A stretch of 64,000 nucleotides of DNA from Ignavibacteria bacterium (GTDB lineage: Bacteria; Bacteroidota; Ignavibacteria; Kapaibacteriales; UBA2268): positions 62,001-126,000 of the forward strand of contig JAOAEE010000013.1 in the NCBI GenBank assembly GCA_026416955.1, written 5' to 3'. The notes under the pieces were generated by a model that was not told the DNA's origin, did not search any database, and saw only the letters and a list, made by a program, of their open reading frames with translations. Both the position numbers and the translations under genes were made by a program. How positions within the stretch are numbered: position 1 is the first letter of the stretch; every line of letters begins with the position of its first letter. Of the stretch, positions 45,189-54,648 are shown one piece after another.

Positions 45189-47726
45189 TTACAACAAAGA
45201 AAATTGTGCATCGACATCAATTATTAATTTAATTCCTTTTGTATGAAATTTCCTTATGAATTCGTATTGAAATTCCTTCAACAAATTCGAGGTTCTTTTC
45301 AAATTTGGGTCCCTTGACCGATTTACCTTCAAAAGGAATACTTTTCTATTCCAACCTCTTACCTTGTGCAAAATTGGTGTCACCGGACCTAATACAAACA
45401 CATTTTCAAAAGTATCTAATTTAGATTTAACAAAGGCAAGTATCTCGGGGTCTATTTCTTCACTTTTCCACCGAATTTCTAAAGAAATTAAACGGTAAAA
45501 AGGAGGATAATGAAGTTCCCTCCTAAAAAAAATTTCTTTATGATAAAACGATAAGTAATCGTTATTGATAAATGCTTCAATAGGATATGACTTAGGGCTT
45601 GTAGTTTGTATTATTACCTCTCCTGGGAACGAAGACCTTCTCCCCGCTCTTCCGGCAACTTGAGTAAATAATTGGAATGCTCTTTCATTTGCAGAATAAT
45701 CTGGAATATTAAGTTGAAGGTCTGCATTAATAATTCCAACAAGCGTTACTCGTTCGAAATCAAGACCCTTTGCAATAAGTTGTGTTCCAACAATGATATC
45801 GATTTCGCCGTAATAAAATTTCTGTAAAATTCCATTTCTTTCTGGTGCTTTTAAAACCACATCAAGGTCAAATCTTTCAATTTTTGGGTAATAACCAAAT
45901 TCGTTCAAAATTTTTTTCAACTCCTCTTCCACCCTTTGTGTTCCATAACCCAAAACCAGCATTGGAGATTTCCCACAAATCGGACACGAGGGTTGATAAT
46001 ACTTTTCAAACCCACAATAGTGACATTTTAATTTTTGGTCAATTTTATGAAAGGTTAACGAAACTTCACATTCAGGGCACTTTGGAATATATCCACAATA
46101 TCGACACTCAAGAAGTAGACCAAAACCTCTTCTATTCTGAAACAATATTACCCCTTCCTTTTTATTTAGCCTATCAATTACTTTATGGATTAAGGCGTCG
46201 GAAAACTGACCAAACACTTTCCTTTGAGTTCTCTTTTCAATCATATCTACAAGCACAACATTTGGAAGTTTAGCCCCATCGGCTCTTTGGTCGATAGTTA
46301 AAAGTTTATGTTTACCTTGCTTAGCAGCAAAGAAAGAATTTACCGAAGGGGTTGCACTTCCAAGCAAAACTACACAATTTTCAAATTTTCCTCGAATCAA
46401 AGCAACATCTCTTGCATTGTATCTTGGGGCTGGTTCATCTTGTTTATATGTAGGTTCGTGTTCTTCATCGACAATTATTAAGCCAAGATTTTGCGTAGGT
46501 GCAAAAATTGCTGAACGAGCCCCAACGACAATTTTTTTCTCACCTTCTAATATCGACAACCATTGTTGATTTCTTTCTAACTCGCTTAATCTTGAATGTA
46601 AAACCGCTATTTGATTAGGAAAAGCATTTTCGAACCTTTCAATAAGTTGAGGAGTTAATGAAATTTCTGGAACTAAAACAATCACAGATCTCCCCAACTC
46701 GAGACACTTTTTTATGCAATGCAAGTAAATCAAAGTTTTTCCACTGCCAGTTACCCCAAAAAGCAGAAAAGAAGAAAATTCTTCCTTACCTATTTTTTTC
46801 ATTACATCAGACAAAACACTATTTTGTTGTTCGGTCAATGGAATCTCGAGTTCGTTAGGAAAATTGAAAATCTTTTGAGATTCTAATTTAGTTTCATAAT
46901 CAGTAAAAGATTCTGGAATTAGAAAACCCATATCAACTAATTCATTAATATATTTCCCAATACTTCCCCTTCCTAAAACTTCCTTTAATCTTTTAATTGT
47001 GAATAAATTTATTCCTAGGTTTGACTGTTCATACAAATAATTGAGCAAACTAACCAAGTTTTTTTTCTTTTTTAAAATTTCAAGGAATTCAGAAAATCGT
47101 TCCCCACAAAACAATTCTTTATTGATTTTATAAACTTGTTTTTTTAGAATAGACTTATCCTCCTTTCGAAAAATTTTGATAATACCTTTTTTTTGAAGGG
47201 TCTCCAAAGTGGTTTCAAGATTAGGAATTTTTAACGATTTGCTAATAGTTCTTAAAGAAATTCGAGTTTTCCTACTTTCCAAAAAATCAATGATTTTTTT
47301 CTCAAACTTGTTAAGCAATAACTTTTCAAATTTCTGAATTCCAATTAATTGGACATACCTCGTTTCAATATTCTTTAAACGGCTTGGTACAACTGTTTTG
47401 ACAACCTCTCCAATTGGAGTAACATAATATTCCGAAAGCCACTTGCACAATTCCAACATTTTTGAAGATACAATTGGTCTTTCGTCCAATACTTTGATTA
47501 CTTTCTTAAGCAGACTTTCGTCAAAGTCCAATTCACCTTCGTGTTCTTTGAATATTATGCCTAAAATCCTTTTACTTTTAAACGGGATTAATACTCTGTA
47601 TCCAACTAAATCAACGTTTTGTGGACATTCATATACATAAGTAAAAAGACCATCTATTGGGTAAAAAGGAACAACATCTACCAAATATTTTTTTATTACA
47701 CTTTGTGTAATGTTTTTCATATTCAT
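45189..47726 (-). CDS. priA: Primosomal replication restart helicase PriA
   Basis: An 845-residue helicase that restarts stalled replication forks. Walker A is LFGVTGSGKTLIYLH, the DEAH-type motif is IIVDEEHEPTYKQDE, and GSATPS and QVAGRAGRR are helicase motifs. The two zinc sites are in CRYCGYIPKCPEC and CHYCGFEKYYQPSCPICG. The N-terminal DNA-binding region is present. ATG at 47726 (or 47720) is preferred over the track GTG at 47738. It is divergent from the HtrA-like gene with only about 32 bases between the two starts. Confidence 0.95.
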   Translation of the reverse strand: MNMKNITQSVIKKYLVDVVPFYPIDGLFTYVYECPQNVDLVGYRVLIPFKSKRILGIIFKEHEGELDFDESLLKKVIKVLDERPIVSSKMLELCKWLSEYYVTPIGEVVKTVVPSRLKNIETRYVQLIGIQKFEKLLLNKFEKKIIDFLESRKTRISLRTISKSLKIPNLETTLETLQKKGIIKIFRKEDKSILKKQVYKINKELFCGERFSEFLEILKKKKNLVSLLNYLYEQSNLGINLFTIKRLKEVLGRGSIGKYINELVDMGFLIPESFTDYETKLESQKIFNFPNELEIPLTEQQNSVLSDVMKKIGKEEFSSFLLFGVTGSGKTLIYLHCIKKCLELGRSVIVLVPEISLTPQLIERFENAFPNQIAVLHSRLSELERNQQWLSILEGEKKIVVGARSAIFAPTQNLGLIIVDEEHEPTYKQDEPAPRYNARDVALIRGKFENCVVLLGSATPSVNSFFAAKQGKHKLLTIDQRADGAKLPNVVLVDMIEKRTQRKVFGQFSDALIHKVIDRLNKKEGVILFQNRRGFGLLLECRYCGYIPKCPECEVSLTFHKIDQKLKCHYCGFEKYYQPSCPICGKSPMLVLGYGTQRVEEELKKILNEFGYYPKIERFDLDVVLKAPERNGILQKFYYGEIDIIVGTQLIAKGLDFERVTLVGIINADLQLNIPDYSANERAFQLFTQVAGRAGRRSSFPGEVIIQTTSPKSYPIEAFINNDYLSFYHKEIFFRRELHYPPFYRLISLEIRWKSEEIDPEILAFVKSKLDTFENVFVLGPVTPILHKVRGWNRKVFLLKVNRSRDPNLKRTSNLLKEFQYEFIRKFHTKGIKLIIDVDAQFSLL

Positions 47727-47758
47727 TCGTTTATTCACTTTTATTGAAAAAATTAAAT

Positions 47759-48961
47759 ATGAATACTAAAATAATTATCTTTGTCTTAACATTATTTCTT
47801 TTTTTGGGAAATTTTGGATGTACTGCCAAGGAAAAAAACGAAGAAAATTTTTCAAACAAAAAGAAAATTTACGAAGAAAGTAAGAGTTCCTCTGTCGATT
47901 CACTTACAAGAGACATTTACAATTCTCGCCAAAATGCAATTACAAGAGCAGTAGCGAAAGCTTCACCTGCTGTTGTTGGTATTAATGTTATTCAATACGT
48001 CGAAGTTCCATACAGAATTTACGACCCATTTTTCGACCCACTTTTTGAGTATTTCTTAGGCAAAAGACCAAGAGACTTCTTTTACGAAAAATTCAAAGTC
48101 CAAGGTTTAGGTTCTGGGTTTATTATTTCCCCTAATGGTTATATTCTTACAAATCACCACGTTGCTGGCAATGCATCTAAAATTGTTGTAACAACAACAG
48201 AAGGCAAAAAATACGATGCAAAATTAGTAGCAACAGATGAAGTTAGCGATGTTGCCCTACTTAAAATTGAAGGAGAAAATTTTCCTTACTTAAAACTTGG
48301 CAACTCTGACGACGTTATAGTCGGAGAGTGGGTTATTGCAATGGGAAATCCTTTTGGTCTTTTCGACTTGAATATGAAACCCACAGTTACAGTTGGTGTC
48401 GTTTCCAACAAAGGAATTAATATTATCCAAGACAACAAAATTTACAAAGGTATGATACAAACAGATGCTGCCATTAGTTCCGGCAATTCTGGTGGACCAC
48501 TATTAAATTCGCTTGGGGAAGTTATCGGTATAAACACTATGATTTACTCCACAGCAACAAGTAGGCAAGGTGCAGGAAGCATCGGCATTGGGTGGGCAAT
48601 TCCAATAAACCGTGTGAAAAAAATCGTAGACAAAATAGTAGACAAAACCGAAATACAAAGAAATTTCGACTTGGGTCTAACTTTAATTGAACCTGGAACC
48701 TACGAAGCTCAAAGATATAGAATTGAATTCGACGAAGGTCTGCTTGTTGTCGAGGTACATAGAAATTCTCCGGCAGCAAAAGCTGGATTTGAACCCGGCG
48801 ACATTATCTTGGAAATCAATGGGACAAAAATAAATTCTCTTGACGATTACAAGTTAATAGTCTTCGATTCTTTTCTCGAAGACGAGCTAAACTTTAAAGT
48901 AAAGCGGGGTGGTAAAGAAATCAACTTAACAGTGAAAGTTTCTAAATTTAAAAGACGATGA
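47759..48961 (+). CDS. HtrA/Deg-type serine protease, predicted lipoprotein
   Basis: Beginning at the ATG at 47759 (the track's TTG is 15 bases earlier) the product is 400 residues with a lipoprotein signal ending FLFLGNFGC. The trypsin-like triad is visible: His in [10 protein letters not shown], Asp in [11 protein letters not shown], Ser in [12 protein letters not shown]. One PDZ domain follows at the C-terminus ([22 protein letters not shown]). It is therefore a one-PDZ, DegS-like envelope protease anchored by lipid rather than a TM helix, presumably for protein quality control. It overlaps lptB by ATGA. Confidence 0.92.
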   Translation: MNTKIIIFVLTLFLFLGNFGCTAKEKNEENFSNKKKIYEESKSSSVDSLTRDIYNSRQNAITRAVAKASPAVVGINVIQYVEVPYRIYDPFFDPLFEYFLGKRPRDFFYEKFKVQGLGSGFIISPNGYILTNHHVAGNASKIVVTTTEGKKYDAKLVATDEVSDVALLKIEGENFPYLKLGNSDDVIVGEWVIAMGNPFGLFDLNMKPTVTVGVVSNKGINIIQDNKIYKGMIQTDAAISSGNSGGPLLNSLGEVIGINTMIYSTATSRQGAGSIGIGWAIPINRVKKIVDKIVDKTEIQRNFDLGLTLIEPGTYEAQRYRIEFDEGLLVVEVHRNSPAAKAGFEPGDIILEINGTKINSLDDYKLIVFDSFLEDELNFKVKRGGKEINLTVKVSKFKRR

Positions 48962-49704
48962 GCATATCTTTCCTCGAAACTTTTAATTTAGTAAAGAAAT
49001 TCAAAAGCAGAACAGTTGTCCGCGGAGTTTCTTTAAATATTAAGCAAGGGGAAGTCGTAGGTTTGCTTGGTCCAAATGGTGCGGGAAAAACCACAACATT
49101 TTATATGATAGTAGGAATGATAAGACCTAACTTTGGCAAAGTTACCCTCGATGGTGAAGATATAACTACTTACCCAATGTATAAAAGAGCAAGAATGGGT
49201 ATTGCATACCTTCCACAAGAAACTTCAATTTTTCGAAAACTTTCTGTCGAAAACAATATTATGGCTATTCTTCAACTCCAAAAAATTCCAGAAAAAAGAA
49301 GAAAAGAGAGATTAGAAGAATTACTTGAAGCATTTGGATTGCAAAACATTAGAAAGCAAAAGGGCTATATGTTGTCTGGTGGGGAACGAAGAAGGTGCGA
49401 GATTGCACGCTGTCTTGCCTCGAACCCAAAGTTCATTCTACTCGACGAGCCATTCGCTGGTATCGACCCTCTTGCAGTCGAAGATATTATGAAAATGATC
49501 CTCAATTTAAAAGAAAAAGGAATTGGTGTGTTAATTACCGACCACAATGTCCACGAAACTTTAACCATTACAGACCGTTCATATATACTAATCGATGGAA
49601 ATATCTTTTGTTCTGGAACAGCCGAAGAAATTGCGCAAAACCCAGAGGTTAGAAAACTTTATCTTGGAGAATATTTCACTTTAGAAAGATACCAAATCAA
49701 ATAG
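48958..49704 (+). CDS. lptB: Lipopolysaccharide export ABC ATPase LptB
   Basis: A 248-residue ABC ATPase. Walker A is [19 protein letters not shown], the signature is [19 protein letters not shown], and Walker B is [16 protein letters not shown] with the switch His in [11 protein letters not shown]. The sequence [22 protein letters not shown] is characteristic of LptB. It powers LPS transport with LptF/LptG, which are not in this window. It overlaps the htrA-like gene by four bases and converges on the CorC/HlyC-type gene with a 7-base gap. Confidence 0.95.
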   Translation: MSISFLETFNLVKKFKSRTVVRGVSLNIKQGEVVGLLGPNGAGKTTTFYMIVGMIRPNFGKVTLDGEDITTYPMYKRARMGIAYLPQETSIFRKLSVENNIMAILQLQKIPEKRRKERLEELLEAFGLQNIRKQKGYMLSGGERRRCEIARCLASNPKFILLDEPFAGIDPLAVEDIMKMILNLKEKGIGVLITDHNVHETLTITDRSYILIDGNIFCSGTAEEIAQNPEVRKLYLGEYFTLERYQIK

Positions 49705-49711
49705 TTCCCTA

Positions 49712-51004
49712 TCAAATTAAAACAAGTTTGACTTTTCCTACTTTTCTTTCCGAAGCAGAAACAACCTCGATGTAAAAATCCTCGAAATAAAACCTTTCCC
49801 CAACTACTGGTATTCTACCAGCCAAAAAAGCGATGTAACCACCAATTGTTTCGTATTCCTTGGACTTAGGAATTTCAATAGACAAACTTTCTAAAATTTC
49901 ATCTATCGGGGTTTCAGCATTAATCTCGTATTCATTTTCATTCAACTTTTTAATTAGCGGCTGTTCTTCATCAAACTCATCTTGTATCTCGCCAACAAGC
50001 TCTTCAAGTATATCTTCAATTGTTATTAAACCAGCAGTCCCGCCAAATTCATCGAGCACAATTGCAAGATGAACTTTCTCTCTTTGCATCAATTTCAAAA
50101 TGTCTTGTATCCTTTGAGTTTCTTTAACACAAAGAGGTTTACGAAGTATTCTACCAATCTGAAAATCATCGTAATTGCTTTGATTAAATAAATAAAGAAG
50201 GTCTTTAGCGTATATTACACCAACAATATCATCTATAGTATTTTCATAAACAGGCATTCTTGAATAACCTTCGGTTCTAAATTTTTCAAATATTTTTTCA
50301 ATACTCATATTTTTTTCTATTGCTACTATTTTATTTCTTGGTACCATTATTTGCTTTGCTGTAATAAATGAAAAATCGAATACATTTTGAAGAAGTTTTT
50401 CCTTTGTTGCCTCCAAAGTCCCCAGTTTATAGCTATATTTTAATATTTCCCGTATTTCTTCCTCGGAGTGAATATCTCTATTTTCCCTCACTCCTATACC
50501 TAAAAATCTTAAAGTTGAATTTGCAAACTCATTTAAAAGCCAGATAAAAGGTTTAAAAAGAAAATAAAATATTCGCAAAGGTATTGAAACAAGGAGAGCG
50601 GTTTTTTCTGCACGCAAAATTGCATAAGATTTTGGTGCAAGCTCCCCGAAAACGATATGCAAAATCGTAATCAAAACAAATGCAAGTGGCAATGATATTT
50701 TTTCCGCTGTCTCAATAGGTATATTTACACCAAGAAATAAAAAGATAGAAAAGATAATTTTCGAAACAACTGGTTCGCCTATCCAACCCAAAGCAAGACT
50801 TGCAATTGTAATTCCCAATTGACAAGCGGATAGATATTCATTTAAATTTGCAACTAAACTTGAGGCAATTTTTGCAGCAAATGACCCTTTTTTTGCTTTA
50901 AGTTCAATTTGGGTACTCCTTACTTTTACTATAGCAAATTCTGCAGCAACAAAAAATGCATTGAGAAAAACAAAAAACAAAGTTATGATAATATTAAGAA
51001 CCAT
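49712..51004 (-). CDS. CNNM/CorC-HlyC family membrane protein
   Basis: A 430-residue protein with an N-terminal DUF21/CNNM membrane domain (about 1-190; GELAPKSYAILRAEKTALL). Paired CBS domains follow at about 200-330 (MVPRNKIVAIEKNMSIEKIFEKF, VHLAIVLDEFGGTAGLITIEDILEELVGEIQDEFD), and a CorC/HlyC C-terminal domain completes it. Relatives are Mg2+/Co2+ efflux-related transporters, and the Bacteroidota GldE gliding protein has the same layout. I cannot separate those options from sequence alone. It overlaps the end of recO by 11 bases on the same strand. Confidence 0.88.
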   Translation of the reverse strand: MVLNIIITLFFVFLNAFFVAAEFAIVKVRSTQIELKAKKGSFAAKIASSLVANLNEYLSACQLGITIASLALGWIGEPVVSKIIFSIFLFLGVNIPIETAEKISLPLAFVLITILHIVFGELAPKSYAILRAEKTALLVSIPLRIFYFLFKPFIWLLNEFANSTLRFLGIGVRENRDIHSEEEIREILKYSYKLGTLEATKEKLLQNVFDFSFITAKQIMVPRNKIVAIEKNMSIEKIFEKFRTEGYSRMPVYENTIDDIVGVIYAKDLLYLFNQSNYDDFQIGRILRKPLCVKETQRIQDILKLMQREKVHLAIVLDEFGGTAGLITIEDILEELVGEIQDEFDEEQPLIKKLNENEYEINAETPIDEILESLSIEIPKSKEYETIGGYIAFLAGRIPVVGERFYFEDFYIEVVSASERKVGKVKLVLI

Positions 51005-51731
51005 AGCCGAAAAGATTAATTATGTTGAATTTTATAGTTTTACTTAAATAATACGATAAATAGTGTTCAACAAAATTTATGAAATCAATTAACTTGAACG
51101 ACTTGAGAAAATCATTTTTAATATTATTTAGTTCTTCCTTACTAATTTTTACAATTTGCTCTACTGTATCCTTATCAATCTTGGGAAATAACTTTTTTTC
51201 ATTCAAAATTTCAACTTCTCCATTTGTGTTGTTGAACCCTATGAAAATGAAATTTTTATTTAATAAAGGGATTAATTTTTCTGCAAGATCTATACCTAAA
51301 TCGAATGTAAGCTTAAGAATAAAATAAACTAAAATAACTATTGGATTTATATCTTTAGACTTTAAATTCTCTAAACAAGATAAAGTGAGATGAAACAAAT
51401 AAAGATTGGGATTTTCGGTGGGCTGAGTTTGCCTAACAATATCTAAAATTGCAAGACCAACTGTCAATTTTTCGAAAGATTTTGTTAAAGAATGAAATGA
51501 AGAGATTGTTTCCATTTTAGAAAGTAAATGCAATTGCAAGGCCTTCTTTTTGTAGTAACTCACAAAAATAAAGTTCATCGGCTCGAGTATTCCAATAAGT
51601 TTTGGTTGCTTTCGAATTCCTTTTGCAATTAAGGAAACAATCCCATCATTTTCCGTAAATATTTCAACAATTTTGCTCGTTTCCCTATAGTTAAAAGTTC
51701 TTAATACAATTCCTCTTGTGGAAACAATCAC
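50994..51731 (-). CDS. recO: DNA repair protein RecO
   Basis: A 245-residue recombination mediator. It opens with the typical RecO N-terminus after a GTG start at 51731 (IVSTRGIVLRTFNYRETSKIVEIFT, then IRKQPKLIGILEPMNFIFVSYY). The track start at 51749 is a TTG six codons earlier. RecO loads RecA at gaps with RecR and RecF. The C-terminal region is less conserved and no zinc finger is seen, as in many RecO proteins. It overlaps the downstream CorC-type gene. Confidence 0.88.
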   Translation of the reverse strand: MIVSTRGIVLRTFNYRETSKIVEIFTENDGIVSLIAKGIRKQPKLIGILEPMNFIFVSYYKKKALQLHLLSKMETISSFHSLTKSFEKLTVGLAILDIVRQTQPTENPNLYLFHLTLSCLENLKSKDINPIVILVYFILKLTFDLGIDLAEKLIPLLNKNFIFIGFNNTNGEVEILNEKKLFPKIDKDTVEQIVKISKEELNNIKNDFLKSFKLIDFINFVEHYLSYYLSKTIKFNIINLFGYGS

Positions 51732-51823
51732 ATTATATATACAAATCAAATATAAATCAACAAAACCAACACAAATTTACAACCAATTTTCTTAATTTGC
51801 ATATTGTTTTTTAAATAAGTCAA

Positions 51824-52936
51824 ATGAAAAAGATTTTGGTTGTAGATGACTCTGATTATATATTGGAAAGTACTTCGGTTCTATTGTCACTCGAAGGTTA
51901 CGAAGTATACACTGCAACAAATGGTGAAGAAGGATTCCAAAAGGCATTAGAGGTACTTCCAGATTTAATCCTTTGCGATATTCAAATGCCTATTATGGAT
52001 GGCTACACAATGCTCGAAAAGATTCGCTCCAACCCAAAAACTGAATTTATTCCATTTATCTTTCTTACTGCCTTTGGTGAAAAACAAAATATCCGCGAAG
52101 GAATGATTAGAGGAGCAGACGATTATATTACAAAACCTTTTACGCACCAAGAAATCATTGAAGCATTAAACACGCAATGGAAAAAACTTGAAACTCTAAA
52201 AAAACAAGTTAAAGAAAAAGTTGAATCGGTTGGGCGTGCAATCTCGTTTGCTCTCCCCCACGAGTTTCGTACAGTTCTAAACGAAGTTATTGGTTCAGCA
52301 AAGTTTATTTTATCATCATACGACGACTTACAAAAAGAGGACATTCTCGAAATTGCCTCCGATATTGTAAGGTCCTCGAATAGACTAATGAAAATCACCG
52401 AGAATTTTTTAATATATTCAAAGATAGAAGCCTTAGCAAACAATCCAGAAAAGAAGTCGCAACTTCGTTTACATTTCACAGATGAACCTTATGCAATAAT
52501 TCAAGACATAGCAACAATTAAATCAGAAACCTACGGGAGAACAAACGACTTAGTATTTGAAAAGCCTACTTACAATCTCTCTCTCGAAATTTCCTCCGAT
52601 AGTTTTTACAAAATAGTCGACGAATTGATTGACAATGCATTAAAATTTTCTGAAAAAGGTCAAAAGGTGAAAATAAGTTCTGGAATCGAAAAAGGTTTGG
52701 CTTTTTTTGAAATAGAAGATGAGGGTCGTGGTATTAGCAAAGATAAACTAAAATATATCGACACATTAACCCAATTTGAAAGAGAAGTTTACGAACAGCA
52801 AGGTGTTGGAATGGGATTAGTTATTGCTAAGAGACTTGTTGAACTGCACGACGGAAGAATGGAAATTAAAAGTGAAGTTGGAAAAGGAACAAAAATAAAA
52901 TTTTTGCTTCATTACCAAAAAAAAGATAATTATTAA
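51824..52936 (+). CDS. Receiver-histidine kinase hybrid
   Basis: A 370-residue soluble protein with a receiver first (1-125; VVDDSDY, phospho-Asp in LILCDIQMPIMDGY, Lys in TKPF). A kinase follows: H-box SFALPHEFRTVLNEVIG near 143, N-box VDELIDNALKF, G1 EDEGRGISKD and G2 QQGVGMGLVIAKRLVELHDGR. There is no membrane segment. It would relay or sense a phosphate signal inside the cell. The neighbouring butyrate kinase gene is 11 bases downstream and may be co-transcribed. Confidence 0.9.
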   Translation: MKKILVVDDSDYILESTSVLLSLEGYEVYTATNGEEGFQKALEVLPDLILCDIQMPIMDGYTMLEKIRSNPKTEFIPFIFLTAFGEKQNIREGMIRGADDYITKPFTHQEIIEALNTQWKKLETLKKQVKEKVESVGRAISFALPHEFRTVLNEVIGSAKFILSSYDDLQKEDILEIASDIVRSSNRLMKITENFLIYSKIEALANNPEKKSQLRLHFTDEPYAIIQDIATIKSETYGRTNDLVFEKPTYNLSLEISSDSFYKIVDELIDNALKFSEKGQKVKISSGIEKGLAFFEIEDEGRGISKDKLKYIDTLTQFEREVYEQQGVGMGLVIAKRLVELHDGRMEIKSEVGKGTKIKFLLHYQKKDNY

Positions 52937-52953
52937 GTTAACAAGGTGTGAAA

Positions 52954-54027
52954 ATGTCGTTTTATATTTTGTCAATTAATCCCGGGTCAACATCAACTAA
53001 AATAGCACTTTATAGGGATTTACAAGAAGATTTCACACTTACAGTAAGGCATTCAGTTGATGAGTTAAAGAATTTCGACAGAATTATCGACCAATACGAA
53101 TTCCGAAAAAATGTAATCCTTAAAGCATTGGAGGATGCAAGAATCGACCTTAAAAAAATCAATGCGGTGGTTGGAAGGGGTGGTTTAGTTCGCCCAATTC
53201 CTAGTGGAGTATATCGAATCAACCAAAAGATGCTCGAAGATTTAAGAAACGAAATTTACGGGGAGCACGCGTCAAACCTGGGTGCAATTTTAGCTTATGA
53301 AATCGCTAAAACTATAGGACCACAGATACCATCCTTCATTGTCGACCCAGTTGTTGTCGATGAACTTGATGATATCGCCAGGATTTCTGGGCATCCCGAA
53401 TTACCCCGAATTAGTATTTTCCACGCTTTAAACCAAAAGGCTGTTGCTCGTAGATTCGCAAGAGAACATTCAAAACGATATGATGAATTGAACTTAATAG
53501 TTGTACACTTAGGTGGAGGAATCACCGTTGGTGTTCATCACAATGGAAGGGTCATTGATGTAAACAATGGATTAGATGGAGAAGGACCTTTTTCTCCAGA
53601 ACGCTCGGGGACTTTGCCAGTTGGCCAATTAGCAAGATTATGTTTTTCGGGAAAGTACACTTACTCCGAAATCCGAAAAATGATAACTGGTAAAGGTGGA
53701 TTGGTCGCTTATCTTGGTACAAATAGTGCTCTGGAGGTTGAAGAACGAATTGCTTGCGGTGACAATTATGCAGAATTAATTTACAAGGCTATGGCATATC
53801 AAATTGCAAAAGAAATTGGTGCCGCAAGTACAGTTTTAAAAGGCAATGTAGATGGAATTATTATAACCGGAGGATTGGCAAATTCTCCTCTTCTTGTTAA
53901 ATGGATACAAGAAAGAGTGTATTTCATTGCACCAATTCACGTCTATCCGGGCGAAGACGAAATGCTTGCTTTAACAGAAGGAGTTTATTACGCTTTGAAA
54001 GGCGATATTCCAATTTTCGAATATTGA
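52954..54027 (+). CDS. buk: Butyrate kinase
   Basis: A 357-residue acetokinase-family enzyme that interconverts butyryl phosphate and butyrate with ATP/ADP. Motifs are ILSINPGSTSTKIALY (phosphate loop), VVGRGGLVRPIPSGVYRIN, VVHLGGGITVGVHHNGRVIDV and IIITGGLANSPLLVKWI. The ATG at 54 (52954) has AAGG seven bases upstream and is preferred over the track GTG at 52948. A branched-chain-acid kinase activity cannot be excluded. No phosphotransbutyrylase gene is adjacent. Confidence 0.92.
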   Translation: MSFYILSINPGSTSTKIALYRDLQEDFTLTVRHSVDELKNFDRIIDQYEFRKNVILKALEDARIDLKKINAVVGRGGLVRPIPSGVYRINQKMLEDLRNEIYGEHASNLGAILAYEIAKTIGPQIPSFIVDPVVVDELDDIARISGHPELPRISIFHALNQKAVARRFAREHSKRYDELNLIVVHLGGGITVGVHHNGRVIDVNNGLDGEGPFSPERSGTLPVGQLARLCFSGKYTYSEIRKMITGKGGLVAYLGTNSALEVEERIACGDNYAELIYKAMAYQIAKEIGAASTVLKGNVDGIIITGGLANSPLLVKWIQERVYFIAPIHVYPGEDEMLALTEGVYYALKGDIPIFEY

Positions 54028-54099
54028 GTATTTTTACTTATTTTTTTGTTTTTTACACCTATTATTTTTGTATTTGTTATTAACTTTTTTGAGTTATTT

Positions 54100-54471
54100 A
54101 TGAAAAATATATTAATCATAACCTTAGCATTCACAGTTATAATGATTGCAAACTCTTGTACGCAATCCCCAACAAACTCTGAAATCAGCTCATACAACCC
54201 ACAAGGTATTACTCTTCCTCCGCAACCTTCAGCAATTATTATAGTTGATAAAAATGGCAAACAATATGAAACTGGAATAGAAGATAAAACACTTGAGGAT
54301 GGAAAGAAAATTTCGCAAAAAATTCAAGAATGTATCGAAAATGCCCGTAACCACGGCGATTTTGTAAGTTGTATGGCTCATCTAACAAATTGGCTTATGA
54401 AAAAAGGTTACATAACTAACAAGGAAAAAGGTATTTTAATGAATATTGCTGCACGCGCCGATATTCCATAA
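54100..54471 (+). CDS. Small predicted lipoprotein, unknown
   Basis: The ATG at 54100 gives 123 residues with lipoprotein signal MKNILIITLAFTVIMIANSC; the track's TTG start at 54046 adds an implausible hydrophobic stretch. The mature part is short and polar, with two cysteines (QECIENARNHGDFVSCMAH) that could form a disulfide. I do not recognise the family. It is followed by a clear bidirectional terminator. Confidence 0.65.
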   Translation: MKNILIITLAFTVIMIANSCTQSPTNSEISSYNPQGITLPPQPSAIIIVDKNGKQYETGIEDKTLEDGKKISQKIQECIENARNHGDFVSCMAHLTNWLMKKGYITNKEKGILMNIAARADIP

Positions 54472-54492
54472 ATCAACTCTCTCTTATTAAGT

Positions 54493-54524
54493 AAAAAAAC
54501 CTCGAATTCAATTCGAGGTTTTTT
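54493..54524. terminator. Bidirectional rho-independent terminator
   Basis: CCTCGAAT and ATTCGAGG form an 8-base-pair stem with a 3-base loop. It is flanked by seven A residues on the left and six T residues on the right, so it can terminate both the plus-strand lipoprotein gene and the minus-strand leuS. Confidence 0.9.
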
Positions 54525-54648
54525 ATTTGGTTTAAATTGTTAATATCTTCTCAATAAATAAGTTTCTCTGGTAAAAAGTTTATTTTTATTCAAAAAGACT
54601 TACATAAGGATAAAATTGAAATAATAAATTTCAAAGCGCAAAAAAAGT

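Noticed and set aside
45845-46273. 142-codon plus-strand ORF opposite priA zinc region
   Set aside because: Antisense shadow of PriA zinc-binding and helicase motifs.
49395-49652. 85-codon ORF within lptB
   Set aside because: Out-of-frame shadow over the ABC signature and Walker B region.
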